NCBI GenBank assembly: GCA_964293305.1
Contig: CAXYYO010000027.1
Coordinates: 1-44,812, forward strand
From: CALAGJ01 sp964293305
GTDB lineage: Bacteria; Bacteroidota; Bacteroidia; Chitinophagales; Chitinophagaceae
Direction: 5' to 3'
DNA: 44,812 nucleotides
The notes beneath the pieces were generated by a model. That model worked only from the letters and a program-made list of their open reading frames with translations, searched no databases and was not told the origin of the DNA. Each line of letters begins with the position of its first letter. Positions within the stretch are counted from its first letter, which is position 1. The position numbers and the translations under genes are program-made. This document shows, in pieces, positions 16,321 to 23,812 of the stretch.

Positions 16321-16761
16321 TTATTTATTTGACTTTTGAAATACGGATATGGAACCATTCATATCACTTTCTAAAATAAGTTTTTTTGTGTCATTTTCTA
16401 AAGCAATATAATATTTTGTACCAACATCTGCATGTTCTATTTTTGACACTTCACTGATTTTGTATTTACTATATTTAGTTTCCAAAATGTTGAGTGCTTT
16501 CTGCGGTAAATATTCTATAGATACATTTTGTGCAAAGGCAACTAAATTTCCTTCCTGCGAAAAAAATGCTTGTGATTTTATGCCATTCCAATCAAATATT
16601 GCTTCAGTGTAATCTCCTGTACGCACCCAGCTAATATTAGCGGCATTTTTAAATTCTTTTAAAAACTTGGTATTAATACCCGCACTTACTTTTGGTGGCA
16701 CAACGGCCATTGCAGCACCTGCTACCAGCAGACCTGAACATAGAATGAATACTTTTTTCAT
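16321..16761 (-). CDS. Secreted PepSY-like (DUF2874-type) small protein
   Basis: 146 residues with a signal peptide (MKKVFILCSGLLVAGAAMA). The mature part has a two-repeat beta pattern: FKNAANISWVRTGDYTEAIF plus DWNGIKSQAFFSQEGNLVAF, then LETKYSKYKISEVSKIEHAD plus VGTKYYIALENDTKKLILES. This resembles the PepSY-like, beta-lactamase-inhibitor-like small periplasmic proteins of Bacteroidota, in which a short helix ending NVxW leads into two strands. The assignment is by pattern only, and the function is unknown. A TACGTTTG box lies 58 nt upstream of the start. Confidence 0.6.
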   Translation of the reverse strand: MKKVFILCSGLLVAGAAMAVVPPKVSAGINTKFLKEFKNAANISWVRTGDYTEAIFDWNGIKSQAFFSQEGNLVAFAQNVSIEYLPQKALNILETKYSKYKISEVSKIEHADVGTKYYIALENDTKKLILESDMNGSISVFQKSNK

Positions 16762-16819
16762 AACAACTTTTTTAATTTTTTAATGTTTGTCAGTTTTTGT
16801 CTGACCTTTATTTACAGGG

Positions 16820-16827
16820 CAAACGTA
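16820..16827 (-). promoter_or_regulatory. Candidate -7 box of the PepSY-like gene
   Basis: On the minus strand this reads TACGTTTG, an exact TAnnTTTG match 58 nt before the start codon. No TTTG was found at the expected -33 distance. Confidence 0.35.
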
Positions 16828-16997
16828 GACTGTGTGCAGAACCATAAATTTTTATATACACAAATGATTCAGTTCAAATCCAATCCTATTATAAGTGGTA
16901 TTTCTACTGCAGAGAATTTTAATGCCAATATCTCTAAAACACAAGTGCCGCAAAGCTTTCAGGGTATTTTAAAAATCCAAATTAATTTGATGATTAT

Positions 16998-17025
16998 TTG
17001 TTAATAGCGGTAAGCGGATTAACAA
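16998..17025. repeat. Inverted repeat TTGTTAAT/ATTAACAA
   Basis: Perfect 8-bp arms at 16998-17005 and 17018-17025 flank a 12-nt spacer that itself holds two AGCGG units. It could be an operator for the SDR gene about 175 nt downstream, but AT-rich chance pairing is possible. Confidence 0.3.
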
Positions 17026-17154
17026 TTTACTTATGGTAGTATTTGTGCTATTCATTTCCCGTAGGGAATATTATTTCTTCTATCATTCATTAAGATATAC
17101 AAATCTGAAATCTAAAACGCTATTAAATAAATATTCTACCAATAATATAAAATG

Positions 17155-17183
17155 TTTGAAAAAAAATTGGGTTTCTATATTTG
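17155..17183 (+). promoter_or_regulatory. Promoter of the SDR gene
   Basis: TTTG at 17155-17158 and TATATTTG at 17176-17183 are separated by 17 nt, a good Bacteroidota -33/-7 pair. The box lies 17 nt before the ATG at 17201. It rules out the longer reading frame that opens upstream at 17033. Confidence 0.6.
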
Positions 17184-17200
17184 TGCCACAATTGTTTAAC

Positions 17201-17980
17201 ATGGCAACGGCTTTAATCACAGGCGCCTCTTCGGGTATTGGTCTTGAGTTTGCAAAAATATTTGCTGCGCAAAAAAATAATTTGGTACTCATTGCACGTA
17301 GTGCAAATAAATTAAATGAACTAGCAGACACACTTAGAAAGCAGTATGATATAGTGGTGCATATTATTGCAGCTGACCTTAGTAAAATGGATGAAGTACA
17401 GCAGGTATATGATACTTGTAAGAAGGAAGATATTGCTGTGGACTATCTTATAAATAATGCCGGCTTTGGAGATTATGGATTCTTTATTGAAAATGACTGG
17501 AGTAAAACAGAGCAGATGATAGATCTCAATATGAAATCACTAACAAAACTCTGTTATTTATTTGCACCAGAAATGGCGGCAAGGAAATCGGGTCGAATTT
17601 TAAATGTAGCTTCTACAGCGGCATTTCAGCCAGGGCCTACAATGGCTGTGTACTACGCTACTAAGAGTTATGTATTATTTTTTAGCGAAGCATTGAGTAA
17701 TGAACTAAAAGGTTCTGGTGTTACTGTTACCTGCTTATGCCCGGGTGCTACTGAGAGCGGCTTTCAAGCAGCAGCAGCTATGGAAGAGAGTGCCCTTGTA
17801 AAAGGAAAGAAACTACCAACATCTGCTGAGGTGGCAATGTTTGGATATAAAGCAATGATGAAAGGAAGGGTTACAGTTATACATGGATGGATGAATTATA
17901 TAATGGCAAATGCTATCAGATTTACGCCACGTGCATGGGTGCTTTCTATAGTAAGGAAGATTCAGGGGCCTGCCAAATAG
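17201..17980 (+). CDS. Short-chain dehydrogenase/reductase (SDR)
   Basis: 259 residues when started at 17201, where the cofactor motif begins at once (ALITGASSGIGLEFAKIFA) and a promoter ends 17 nt upstream. The frame is open back to 17033, but that extension is meaningless. Classical SDR features are TGASSGIG for NAD(P) binding, the YLINNAGFGDYG loop, NVASTAAFQPGPTMAVYYAT with the catalytic Ser and the Tyr-x3-Lys pair, and CPGATESGF. An Arg after the second strand (LIARSANKL) favours NADP. The subgroup resembles DltE/YqjQ-type reductases, and the substrate cannot be told. It stands alone, converging with the CutC-like gene. Confidence 0.88.
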   Translation: MATALITGASSGIGLEFAKIFAAQKNNLVLIARSANKLNELADTLRKQYDIVVHIIAADLSKMDEVQQVYDTCKKEDIAVDYLINNAGFGDYGFFIENDWSKTEQMIDLNMKSLTKLCYLFAPEMAARKSGRILNVASTAAFQPGPTMAVYYATKSYVLFFSEALSNELKGSGVTVTCLCPGATESGFQAAAAMEESALVKGKKLPTSAEVAMFGYKAMMKGRVTVIHGWMNYIMANAIRFTPRAWVLSIVRKIQGPAK

Positions 17981-18116
17981 TTTGATGGTTTCTCTATGTT
18001 GTAAAGTGGAACTATGAGTTAAATAATTTGCTTTGATTTATAAAACTTTTTCCTTCATTTTATTGTGAATTATTATTGTGCATCAGGATTTATTAGCATT
18101 AAACTGTAAGACTCAA

Positions 18117-18839
18117 TTAAGCATTAAGAATCTCCACCATCCTTTTAAGCTCCTCTTCATCAGATATATATAAATTTCCCATATCTGTTATGGCTTTATT
18201 TTCATACATAATGTTATTTTCTATGGATTTTCTGGCTGAACTATGATACTCTACGGCACAGGTGTTTGCTATGAGTTGATACAAATTATTTGATCGAACA
18301 CCTGCCCCGGGCATAATGATTATACGGTCATGGGCTTTTATTATTAGCTCCTTCAAAGCTGTTGCACCTTCTGGCGCAGTTGGAGCCAACCCTGATGTTA
18401 GTATTCTTTCACAACCACAATCTATCAATACTTCAATGGCCTCAAATGGATTTGGTACAGCATCAAATACTCGGTTACAGGTTACTCCCATTGGGTATGC
18501 AAGATCATTTACCCGCTTCATCAAATCGGCATCAATGGTACCATCTTGCTTCTGAATACCAATACTTATACCATCACAACCTAAATGCTTGCATAGTTCA
18601 ATATCTGTTTTTATTATTTGCCATTCATCATCAGTGTACAAATAGTTCATGCTTCGTGGCCTTATGAGAGGATATAATTGTATGCTTATTTTCTCTCTTA
18701 CTTTTTTTAGGGTACCATAAGAGGGAGTGGTGCCACCTTCTAAAGGATTGTCACAAAGTTCTACACGTATGGCACCTGCCCTTTCTGCTATTATGCAACT
18801 TTGAATATTAAAGGCACACACTTCGAGGCTTAGTTTCAT
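18117..18839 (-). CDS. cutC: CutC family protein with altered conserved motifs
   Basis: 240 residues forming a TIM-barrel protein of the CutC family. LEVCAFNIQSCIIAERAGAI, VELCDNPLEGGTTPS, ILTSGLAP and IIIMPGAGVRSNNL match well, as does EYHSSAR. CutC was first linked to copper homeostasis, but its biochemical role is unclear. Two strongly conserved sites differ here. The usual RPRGGDF is RPRSMNYLY, with Asp replaced by Asn65. The usual TFHRAFD is TCNRVFD, with His replaced by Asn122. Both lie at the mouth of the barrel, so activity may be changed or lost. The gene stands alone on the minus strand, and the symbol reflects family only. Confidence 0.85.
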   Translation of the reverse strand: MKLSLEVCAFNIQSCIIAERAGAIRVELCDNPLEGGTTPSYGTLKKVREKISIQLYPLIRPRSMNYLYTDDEWQIIKTDIELCKHLGCDGISIGIQKQDGTIDADLMKRVNDLAYPMGVTCNRVFDAVPNPFEAIEVLIDCGCERILTSGLAPTAPEGATALKELIIKAHDRIIIMPGAGVRSNNLYQLIANTCAVEYHSSARKSIENNIMYENKAITDMGNLYISDEEELKRMVEILNA

Positions 18840-18904
18840 ATATTCTTATTCAGATAAAAAAGTAAGGCAATACTTTGTAAATTTTTAAATCAAGTTTGAC
18901 GTGG

Positions 18905-20935
18905 CTATTCTTTTTTCATAGCAATTTTATACAACATAAATCCTAAGGCAGCAAAGAACAATACACCAAGTATATTGTATCCATTTTCCCCAAGTGTTTC
19001 CGATATTCCGTGCTCCAAATTTACTGATTGTAAAAATGCAGCTGTGCCATCGAAGCCGGCAAGTATGGCTATTATAACCCCAGCTACTGCGCCACCAGCC
19101 ACAAGACCTGTTGCAAAAAGGTTGCCTTTGCCCAATTCTTCTTCTTCTGCTGATTTTGTACCTCCTGATTTTTTATCTGCTAAACCACGTATGGCACCAC
19201 CAATAAAAATGGGGAGTGTTGTAGACAATGGAAGATATGCTCCTACCGCAAAGCTCAATGATTTTATACCACAAAGCTCCATTACAATTGCTAAGAATAC
19301 ACCAGATAATACATAAACCCAATCTAAATTAAACGACAATATACCTTTTGCCAGAGTGGCCATGAGAGTACCTTGAGGAGCAGGAAAAAATTCACTGCCA
19401 ATGGCATGATCGGTAACTCCTTTTGCAATCATAGCAGCTGTGGGTTTATCTAAAAATTGTACTGTTAAGCCTATTACAATTGATGATACAATAGCGCCAA
19501 TAAACAAAGCTATTTGCTGATACTTTGGTGTGGCACCTACAATATAACCACTCTTCAAATCCTGTGATGTAGCACCCGCATTGGCCGCAGCTATACAGAT
19601 TATACCACCAACTACTAAGGCCATCGGTTCATATACCTTTCCACTCCAACCTACAGCAATAAAAATCAGGCAAGTGCCCATTAATGTAGCTATTGTCATA
19701 CCACTTATAGGATTATTACTACTACCAATTAATCCCACAATCCTAGAAGATACGGTTACAAAAAATGCCCCAAATATGATTACTAAAACACCAATCAAAA
19801 GCTTCTGGAAGAAATTGTCGCCGGGAATATTTGGAAGTATCGTAATAAGTGCAACAAGTAATGCACTACCAAAAAGTACAACTTTTATATCTAAGTCTCT
19901 TTCTGTTCGACTTACAGCTTTGGCATCCTTCCCTTTTTTCATAGAGCCAAGACTTCCTTTAAATGAAGAGATAATGGTGGGTATCGTTTTTATGAGTGTT
20001 ATAAAACCTCCAGCAGCTACTGCTCCAGCGCCTATTTGCCTTACATAAGCATAATAAACAGCGGCTGAAAAATCACTAAAAATATGTGCAGCAGGGTCCC
20101 AATTGCCTTTACCTCCCGCTGTTAATGTATCTTTCAAATATCCAAGTTTAACCAACTGGGCAGCTATGGTATCTGGTGGTACTAAAGCAGACAGAAGCGG
20201 TATCATAGCCAACCATGCAAATACGCCACCAGCCACCAATACCCCAGAAATTTTTGGTCCGATAATATAACCAACTCCTAAATATTCTGGTGTTATTTCA
20301 CCCGCAATTTTTGCAGAAGGAAAAAATTTATTGGCTTGCTTTGTCATCCAAAAAGGCGTTTCTGCAACCACATGAAATACTTTTTGAAGAATTGCATAAG
20401 CAAATGCAACACCCAAACCCCAAAATGCGGTTTTGGCAAAGTCGCCACCTTTTTCGCCTGCAATCAGCACATCAGCACAAGCTGTTCCTTCTGGATAAGG
20501 TAATATGCCATGTTCTTTTACAATCAATGACCTACGAAGTGGTATCATCATTAATGTACCTAGAATACCTCCAAATATGGCAATGGTAAGAATGGTCATA
20601 TAGTTGAAAAAACTGGCACTCTCAGGGTCGCTTAAAAATAAAAAACCCGGTAGTGTAAATACAACACCTGCGGCAATACTTTCACCTGCACTACCTGTGG
20701 TTTGTATGATATTATTTTCGAGAATGGTTGTTTTTAAAAGCCTTCTACCCAATGTGATGGAGATTACGGCAATGGGAATAGATGCACTTACGGTAAGCCC
20801 TGCTTTCAAAGCAAGATAAACAGTGGCTGCGCCAAATATTACTCCAAAAATGCAACCCATAATAATAGCCTTCACCGTAAATTCTTTTACATGCGCCTCT
20901 GGCGCAATGAAAGGCTGAAATTTTTTTTCACTCAT
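18905..20935 (-). CDS. OPT family oligopeptide transporter
   Basis: 676 residues with about 14-16 predicted membrane helices. The N-terminal block VKAIIMGCIFGVIFGAATVY with LALKAGLTVSASIPIAVISI, and TTGSAGESIAAGVVFTLPG, are typical of prokaryotic OPT proteins. Further matches are PLRRSLIVKEHGILPYPEGT, the SSNNPISGMTIATLM loop and AANAGATSQDLKSGYIVGAT. OPT transporters move peptides or metal chelates across the inner membrane, driven by protons. The substrate of this subgroup (EspB/TIGR00728-like) is not settled. It is transcribed divergently from the PAS protein, with 150 nt between them, and is probably monocistronic. Confidence 0.93.
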   Translation of the reverse strand: MSEKKFQPFIAPEAHVKEFTVKAIIMGCIFGVIFGAATVYLALKAGLTVSASIPIAVISITLGRRLLKTTILENNIIQTTGSAGESIAAGVVFTLPGFLFLSDPESASFFNYMTILTIAIFGGILGTLMMIPLRRSLIVKEHGILPYPEGTACADVLIAGEKGGDFAKTAFWGLGVAFAYAILQKVFHVVAETPFWMTKQANKFFPSAKIAGEITPEYLGVGYIIGPKISGVLVAGGVFAWLAMIPLLSALVPPDTIAAQLVKLGYLKDTLTAGGKGNWDPAAHIFSDFSAAVYYAYVRQIGAGAVAAGGFITLIKTIPTIISSFKGSLGSMKKGKDAKAVSRTERDLDIKVVLFGSALLVALITILPNIPGDNFFQKLLIGVLVIIFGAFFVTVSSRIVGLIGSSNNPISGMTIATLMGTCLIFIAVGWSGKVYEPMALVVGGIICIAAANAGATSQDLKSGYIVGATPKYQQIALFIGAIVSSIVIGLTVQFLDKPTAAMIAKGVTDHAIGSEFFPAPQGTLMATLAKGILSFNLDWVYVLSGVFLAIVMELCGIKSLSFAVGAYLPLSTTLPIFIGGAIRGLADKKSGGTKSAEEEELGKGNLFATGLVAGGAVAGVIIAILAGFDGTAAFLQSVNLEHGISETLGENGYNILGVLFFAALGFMLYKIAMKKE

Positions 20936-21073
20936 GGCAAAATTTATTTTCGTTAATAAGGCAATAAAAGTAAGGGAATCGCATTTGCGATTATACAGGC
21001 TTTAAAAGGGAACAGTTTTTAAAGCAAGAAAAAAAGTATGCAGATTCATATTTTGTGTTTTTGCCTTGTCATA

Positions 21074-21081
21074 TAAATTTG
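21074..21081 (+). promoter_or_regulatory. -7 box directly before the PAS gene start
   Basis: TAAATTTG is followed by four bases and then the ATG at 21086. The spacing equals that in front of the helicase and GbsR genes, and implies a leaderless transcript. Confidence 0.4.
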
Positions 21082-21085
21082 CCCG

Positions 21086-22075
21086 ATGAATTTTGAAAAT
21101 CTGATACCATCATTTTTAAGAAATAGTACAATATACCAGGTTATAGTTACAAATCTTAATGGTCAATACATTTACTGTAACGATTTATTTAATCAGAAAT
21201 ATGAATTCATTACTACAAGTTTTATTGGAGTTGATACCTATGTAACAGTTCATCCGGACGATAATAAAATTTGCAATTCCACTGCTGCTGAATGTTTACA
21301 GCCACCCTATAAAAATACACATGGCACAATTCGGAAACCAACAGCAGATGGTGATTATATCTGGACGGAATGGGAGTTTTCTGCTTTTTTTGATGAAACC
21401 GGTGCACTACAAGGCGTGCTCTGTGTGGGTCATGATTTTAGCTATGAAAAGAAATTATTACAAGATTTAGATGAGAAAAATAAAATTTTAGATACAATCT
21501 TTAATAATTCACATGCTAGTAAAATTTTGATTGATCTGAATGGTTCTATAAAAATTTTCAATGAAAGATTTTCAAGTGACATGGAGCAGATGATGGGTAG
21601 GATCCCAAAATCTGGGGATATTTTTTTGCAATTTATACCACAAGATTTTCGTGAAGATGCCACCGATTTGCTTACGAAGGCTTCAAATGGAACAATAGGC
21701 ACCTCCGGTATCCATTATTTATCTGAGGGGAAAAATCGTATTTATTTATTTACAGTATGTCCTGTGGCCGATGAGCAGTCTCAGACAAAAACGGAATGGA
21801 TTTTTATAAGTGCATTAGATATTACGCTACAGATTGAAACAGAAACAACTGTAAAAAAACAAAAAAATCTTTTAAGAGAAATTGCTTTTCAAGAATCCCA
21901 TTTAGTAAGGGCACCTGTAGCAAATATTTTAGCAATTGGCCAAGTATTATCCCAATGTGTGGAGGAAAAAGATTTGGATGAAGCTAAGAAATGTATCCAT
22001 TACCTAAATGATAGCACAAATCAGCTTGATGATATTATCAAGGAAATTGTAAAACGTACCAACATAATAATATAA
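21086..22075 (+). CDS. PAS-PAS-DHp protein lacking a kinase ATPase domain
   Basis: 329 residues, no signal peptide, no membrane helix. The first PAS-like domain spans about 10-120 (VIVTNLNGQYIYCNDLFNQK, HPDDN, the WTEWEFSAFFDETGALQGVL core and VGHDFSYEKKL). The second spans about 130-250 (ILDTIFNNSHASKILIDLNG to WIFISALDITLQIETET). Then comes a histidine kinase-type dimerisation helix pair with REIAFQESHLVRAPVANILA, where His272 is the candidate phosphoacceptor. A second helix ends in QLDDIIKEIVKRT. The protein stops there, with no ATP-binding (HATPase) domain after it and none in the 174 nt downstream. It could be a phosphotransfer or sensory partner of another kinase, or a truncated kinase. 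Confidence 0.8.
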   Translation: MNFENLIPSFLRNSTIYQVIVTNLNGQYIYCNDLFNQKYEFITTSFIGVDTYVTVHPDDNKICNSTAAECLQPPYKNTHGTIRKPTADGDYIWTEWEFSAFFDETGALQGVLCVGHDFSYEKKLLQDLDEKNKILDTIFNNSHASKILIDLNGSIKIFNERFSSDMEQMMGRIPKSGDIFLQFIPQDFREDATDLLTKASNGTIGTSGIHYLSEGKNRIYLFTVCPVADEQSQTKTEWIFISALDITLQIETETTVKKQKNLLREIAFQESHLVRAPVANILAIGQVLSQCVEEKDLDEAKKCIHYLNDSTNQLDDIIKEIVKRTNIII

Positions 22076-22249
22076 TAATTTTATTTTAATACTAGAGGAT
22101 ATCTACAATCTTGCATGCATTTATAATTTATTAGTAATGCTCTTTTTTACTAAAATTACCAATTAAATATTTCGAGAATTAGTTTGTATAATACTCGTAA
22201 ATGAATGTATGCAAAATTTATAATTTGACTTGCAGCTAAAATTAATTCT

Positions 22250-23794
22250 TTAAAACAAACTCTTCCGCTTTCTACTGCTGCGGCCTCCCAGCCCCAAGGC
22301 ACCAAGCAGACTTCTGGTTATAATGCTTGCTGCAGTGCGGCCTACTTGTTTTACAGTGGGGTTATCAAAAAAACCTTTTTCCGCTTTTGTAGTATGTTTT
22401 TCTGCTTTTTCTTCCACTGCTTGCTTTGTTTTTTCTGCTGCTTCATTTAATTTATCAGACAGTATTTCATAAGCACTTTGGCTATCTACTACTTCACTAT
22501 ATTTTTTTACTAGTTTGCTTGCCGCTGTTAATTTGTTGATTTCTTCTTCCTGCAATATGTCCATACGACTTCGTGGTGCAGCAAGCATTGTATGCACCAA
22601 TGGTGTTGGTACCCCTTTTTCATTGAGTAATGTTATCATGGCTTCGCCAATACCCATTTGCGTAAGCAATTCATCTGTTTGATAAAAAGTGGTGATGGGA
22701 AAATTTTCTGCTGCCTGCTTTATTGTTTTACGATCAGCTGCTGTAAAGGCTCTAAGTGCATGCTGCACTTTTAACCCAAGTTGACTAAGTATTGATGCAG
22801 GAATATCTTGTGGATTTTGGGTACAAAAAAATACTCCAATTCCTTTGGAACGTATGAGCTTGATTACCGTTTCTAATTGTTGCAAAAGTGCAGCCGAGGC
22901 TTCTTGAAATACCAAATGTGCTTCATCAATAAATAAAACGAGTTTTGGTTGATCTATATCTCCAGCTTCTGGGCTTGTAGCATATAGCTCTGCTAACAAT
23001 TGCAGCATAAATGTTGAGAATAGCTTTGGCCTGTTTTGCATATCGGTAACACGGAGAATATTTATGATACCCCTACCATCATCTGATACCCGCATTAAAT
23101 CATCCACCTCAAAGCTAGGTTCACCAAAAAATGTATCTGCACCCTGTTGTTGCAGTTCAATAATTTTTCTTAAAATAGTACCTGTAGAACTTGCTGAAAT
23201 TTGCCCATATAATGCTTGTAATGTAGCCTTACCTTCATTGCCCGCATATTGCAATAATTTGGTCATATCTTTTAAATCAACCAAAGGCATTTTTTCATCG
23301 TCGGCATATTTAAAGAGCATGGCAAGGAGCCCGCCTTGTGTATCATTTAGTCCAAGAATTTTACTAAGCAGCACAGGTCCAAATTCACTTACTGTAGCTC
23401 TAAGTTTTACCCCTTTTTCATCACTAAGCGTGAGGAGTTCTACCGGGAAATTTGAAGGAGCATAGTCGATATTCATCAGCTTACATCGCTCTTCAATTTT
23501 TGGATTGTTGCTACCAGCCATTGCTATGCCACTCAAGTCTCCTTTTATATCCATAAGCAATACAGGAATGCTTGCATCACTAAGGTATTCACTGATGAGC
23601 TGAAGCGTTTTTGTTTTACCGGTACCTGTGGCACCGGCAATGAGGCCATGTCTGTTTAAAGTTTTTAGTGGTAAATAAACTTTTGCCTCTGGCAATGGAT
23701 TGCCATCATAAATAGCTACGCCAATCGGCACATGATTCCCTTTGAATGCATAACCTTCCTGTACGGATGCTATAAAACTTTCTTTTGAAGACAT
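22250..23794 (-). CDS. HerA-like/DUF853 ATPase (YjgR family)
   Basis: 514 residues. It is a HerA-FtsK superfamily ATPase with Walker A GATGTGKT (54-61), LLMDIKGDLSGIAMAGS and Walker B KLVLFIDEAHLVFQEAS. It then has the sensor-like IGVFFCTQNPQDIPASILSQ and the family end with MITLLNEKGVPTPLVHTMLA plus APRSRMDI. The tail is Lys/Glu-rich, ending in a basic GLGGRSSRKRKSLF. The DUF853/YjgR group is widespread, but its role is unproven. Similarity to HerA suggests DNA or polypeptide translocation. It lies 18 nt downstream of the large envelope protein on the same strand and is probably co-transcribed with it, although the two have no obvious shared function. Confidence 0.9.
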   Translation of the reverse strand: MSSKESFIASVQEGYAFKGNHVPIGVAIYDGNPLPEAKVYLPLKTLNRHGLIAGATGTGKTKTLQLISEYLSDASIPVLLMDIKGDLSGIAMAGSNNPKIEERCKLMNIDYAPSNFPVELLTLSDEKGVKLRATVSEFGPVLLSKILGLNDTQGGLLAMLFKYADDEKMPLVDLKDMTKLLQYAGNEGKATLQALYGQISASSTGTILRKIIELQQQGADTFFGEPSFEVDDLMRVSDDGRGIINILRVTDMQNRPKLFSTFMLQLLAELYATSPEAGDIDQPKLVLFIDEAHLVFQEASAALLQQLETVIKLIRSKGIGVFFCTQNPQDIPASILSQLGLKVQHALRAFTAADRKTIKQAAENFPITTFYQTDELLTQMGIGEAMITLLNEKGVPTPLVHTMLAAPRSRMDILQEEEINKLTAASKLVKKYSEVVDSQSAYEILSDKLNEAAEKTKQAVEEKAEKHTTKAEKGFFDNPTVKQVGRTAASIITRSLLGALGLGGRSSRKRKSLF

Positions 23795-23812
23795 TATTTT
23801 TCTATGTGAATA

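Larger units (their letters stand above)
16762..17200. other. 439-bp intergenic region between divergent genes
   Basis: No gene with a recognisable product is present. An open frame at 16783-17004 has no sensible composition. The region holds the promoter boxes of both flanking genes (16820-16827 on the minus strand, 17155-17183 on the plus strand). It also holds a small hairpin (GTCAG/CTGAC, 16789-16805) and an 8-bp inverted repeat TTGTTAAT/ATTAACAA (16998-17005 and 17018-17025). Confidence 0.6.

Noticed and set aside
16783..17004. Open frame of 73 codons in the 16762-17200 spacer
   Set aside because: It overlaps a minus-strand promoter box and hairpin, and has no recognisable domain or signal peptide.
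17033..17200. N-terminal extension of the SDR protein
   Set aside because: The promoter pair at 17155-17183 lies inside it and the Rossmann motif begins right after the ATG at 17201.
17192..17200. TTGTTTAAC before the SDR start, same as the crt operator half-site
   Set aside because: A single AT-rich 9-mer is expected about once by chance in the window, and no second arm is nearby.
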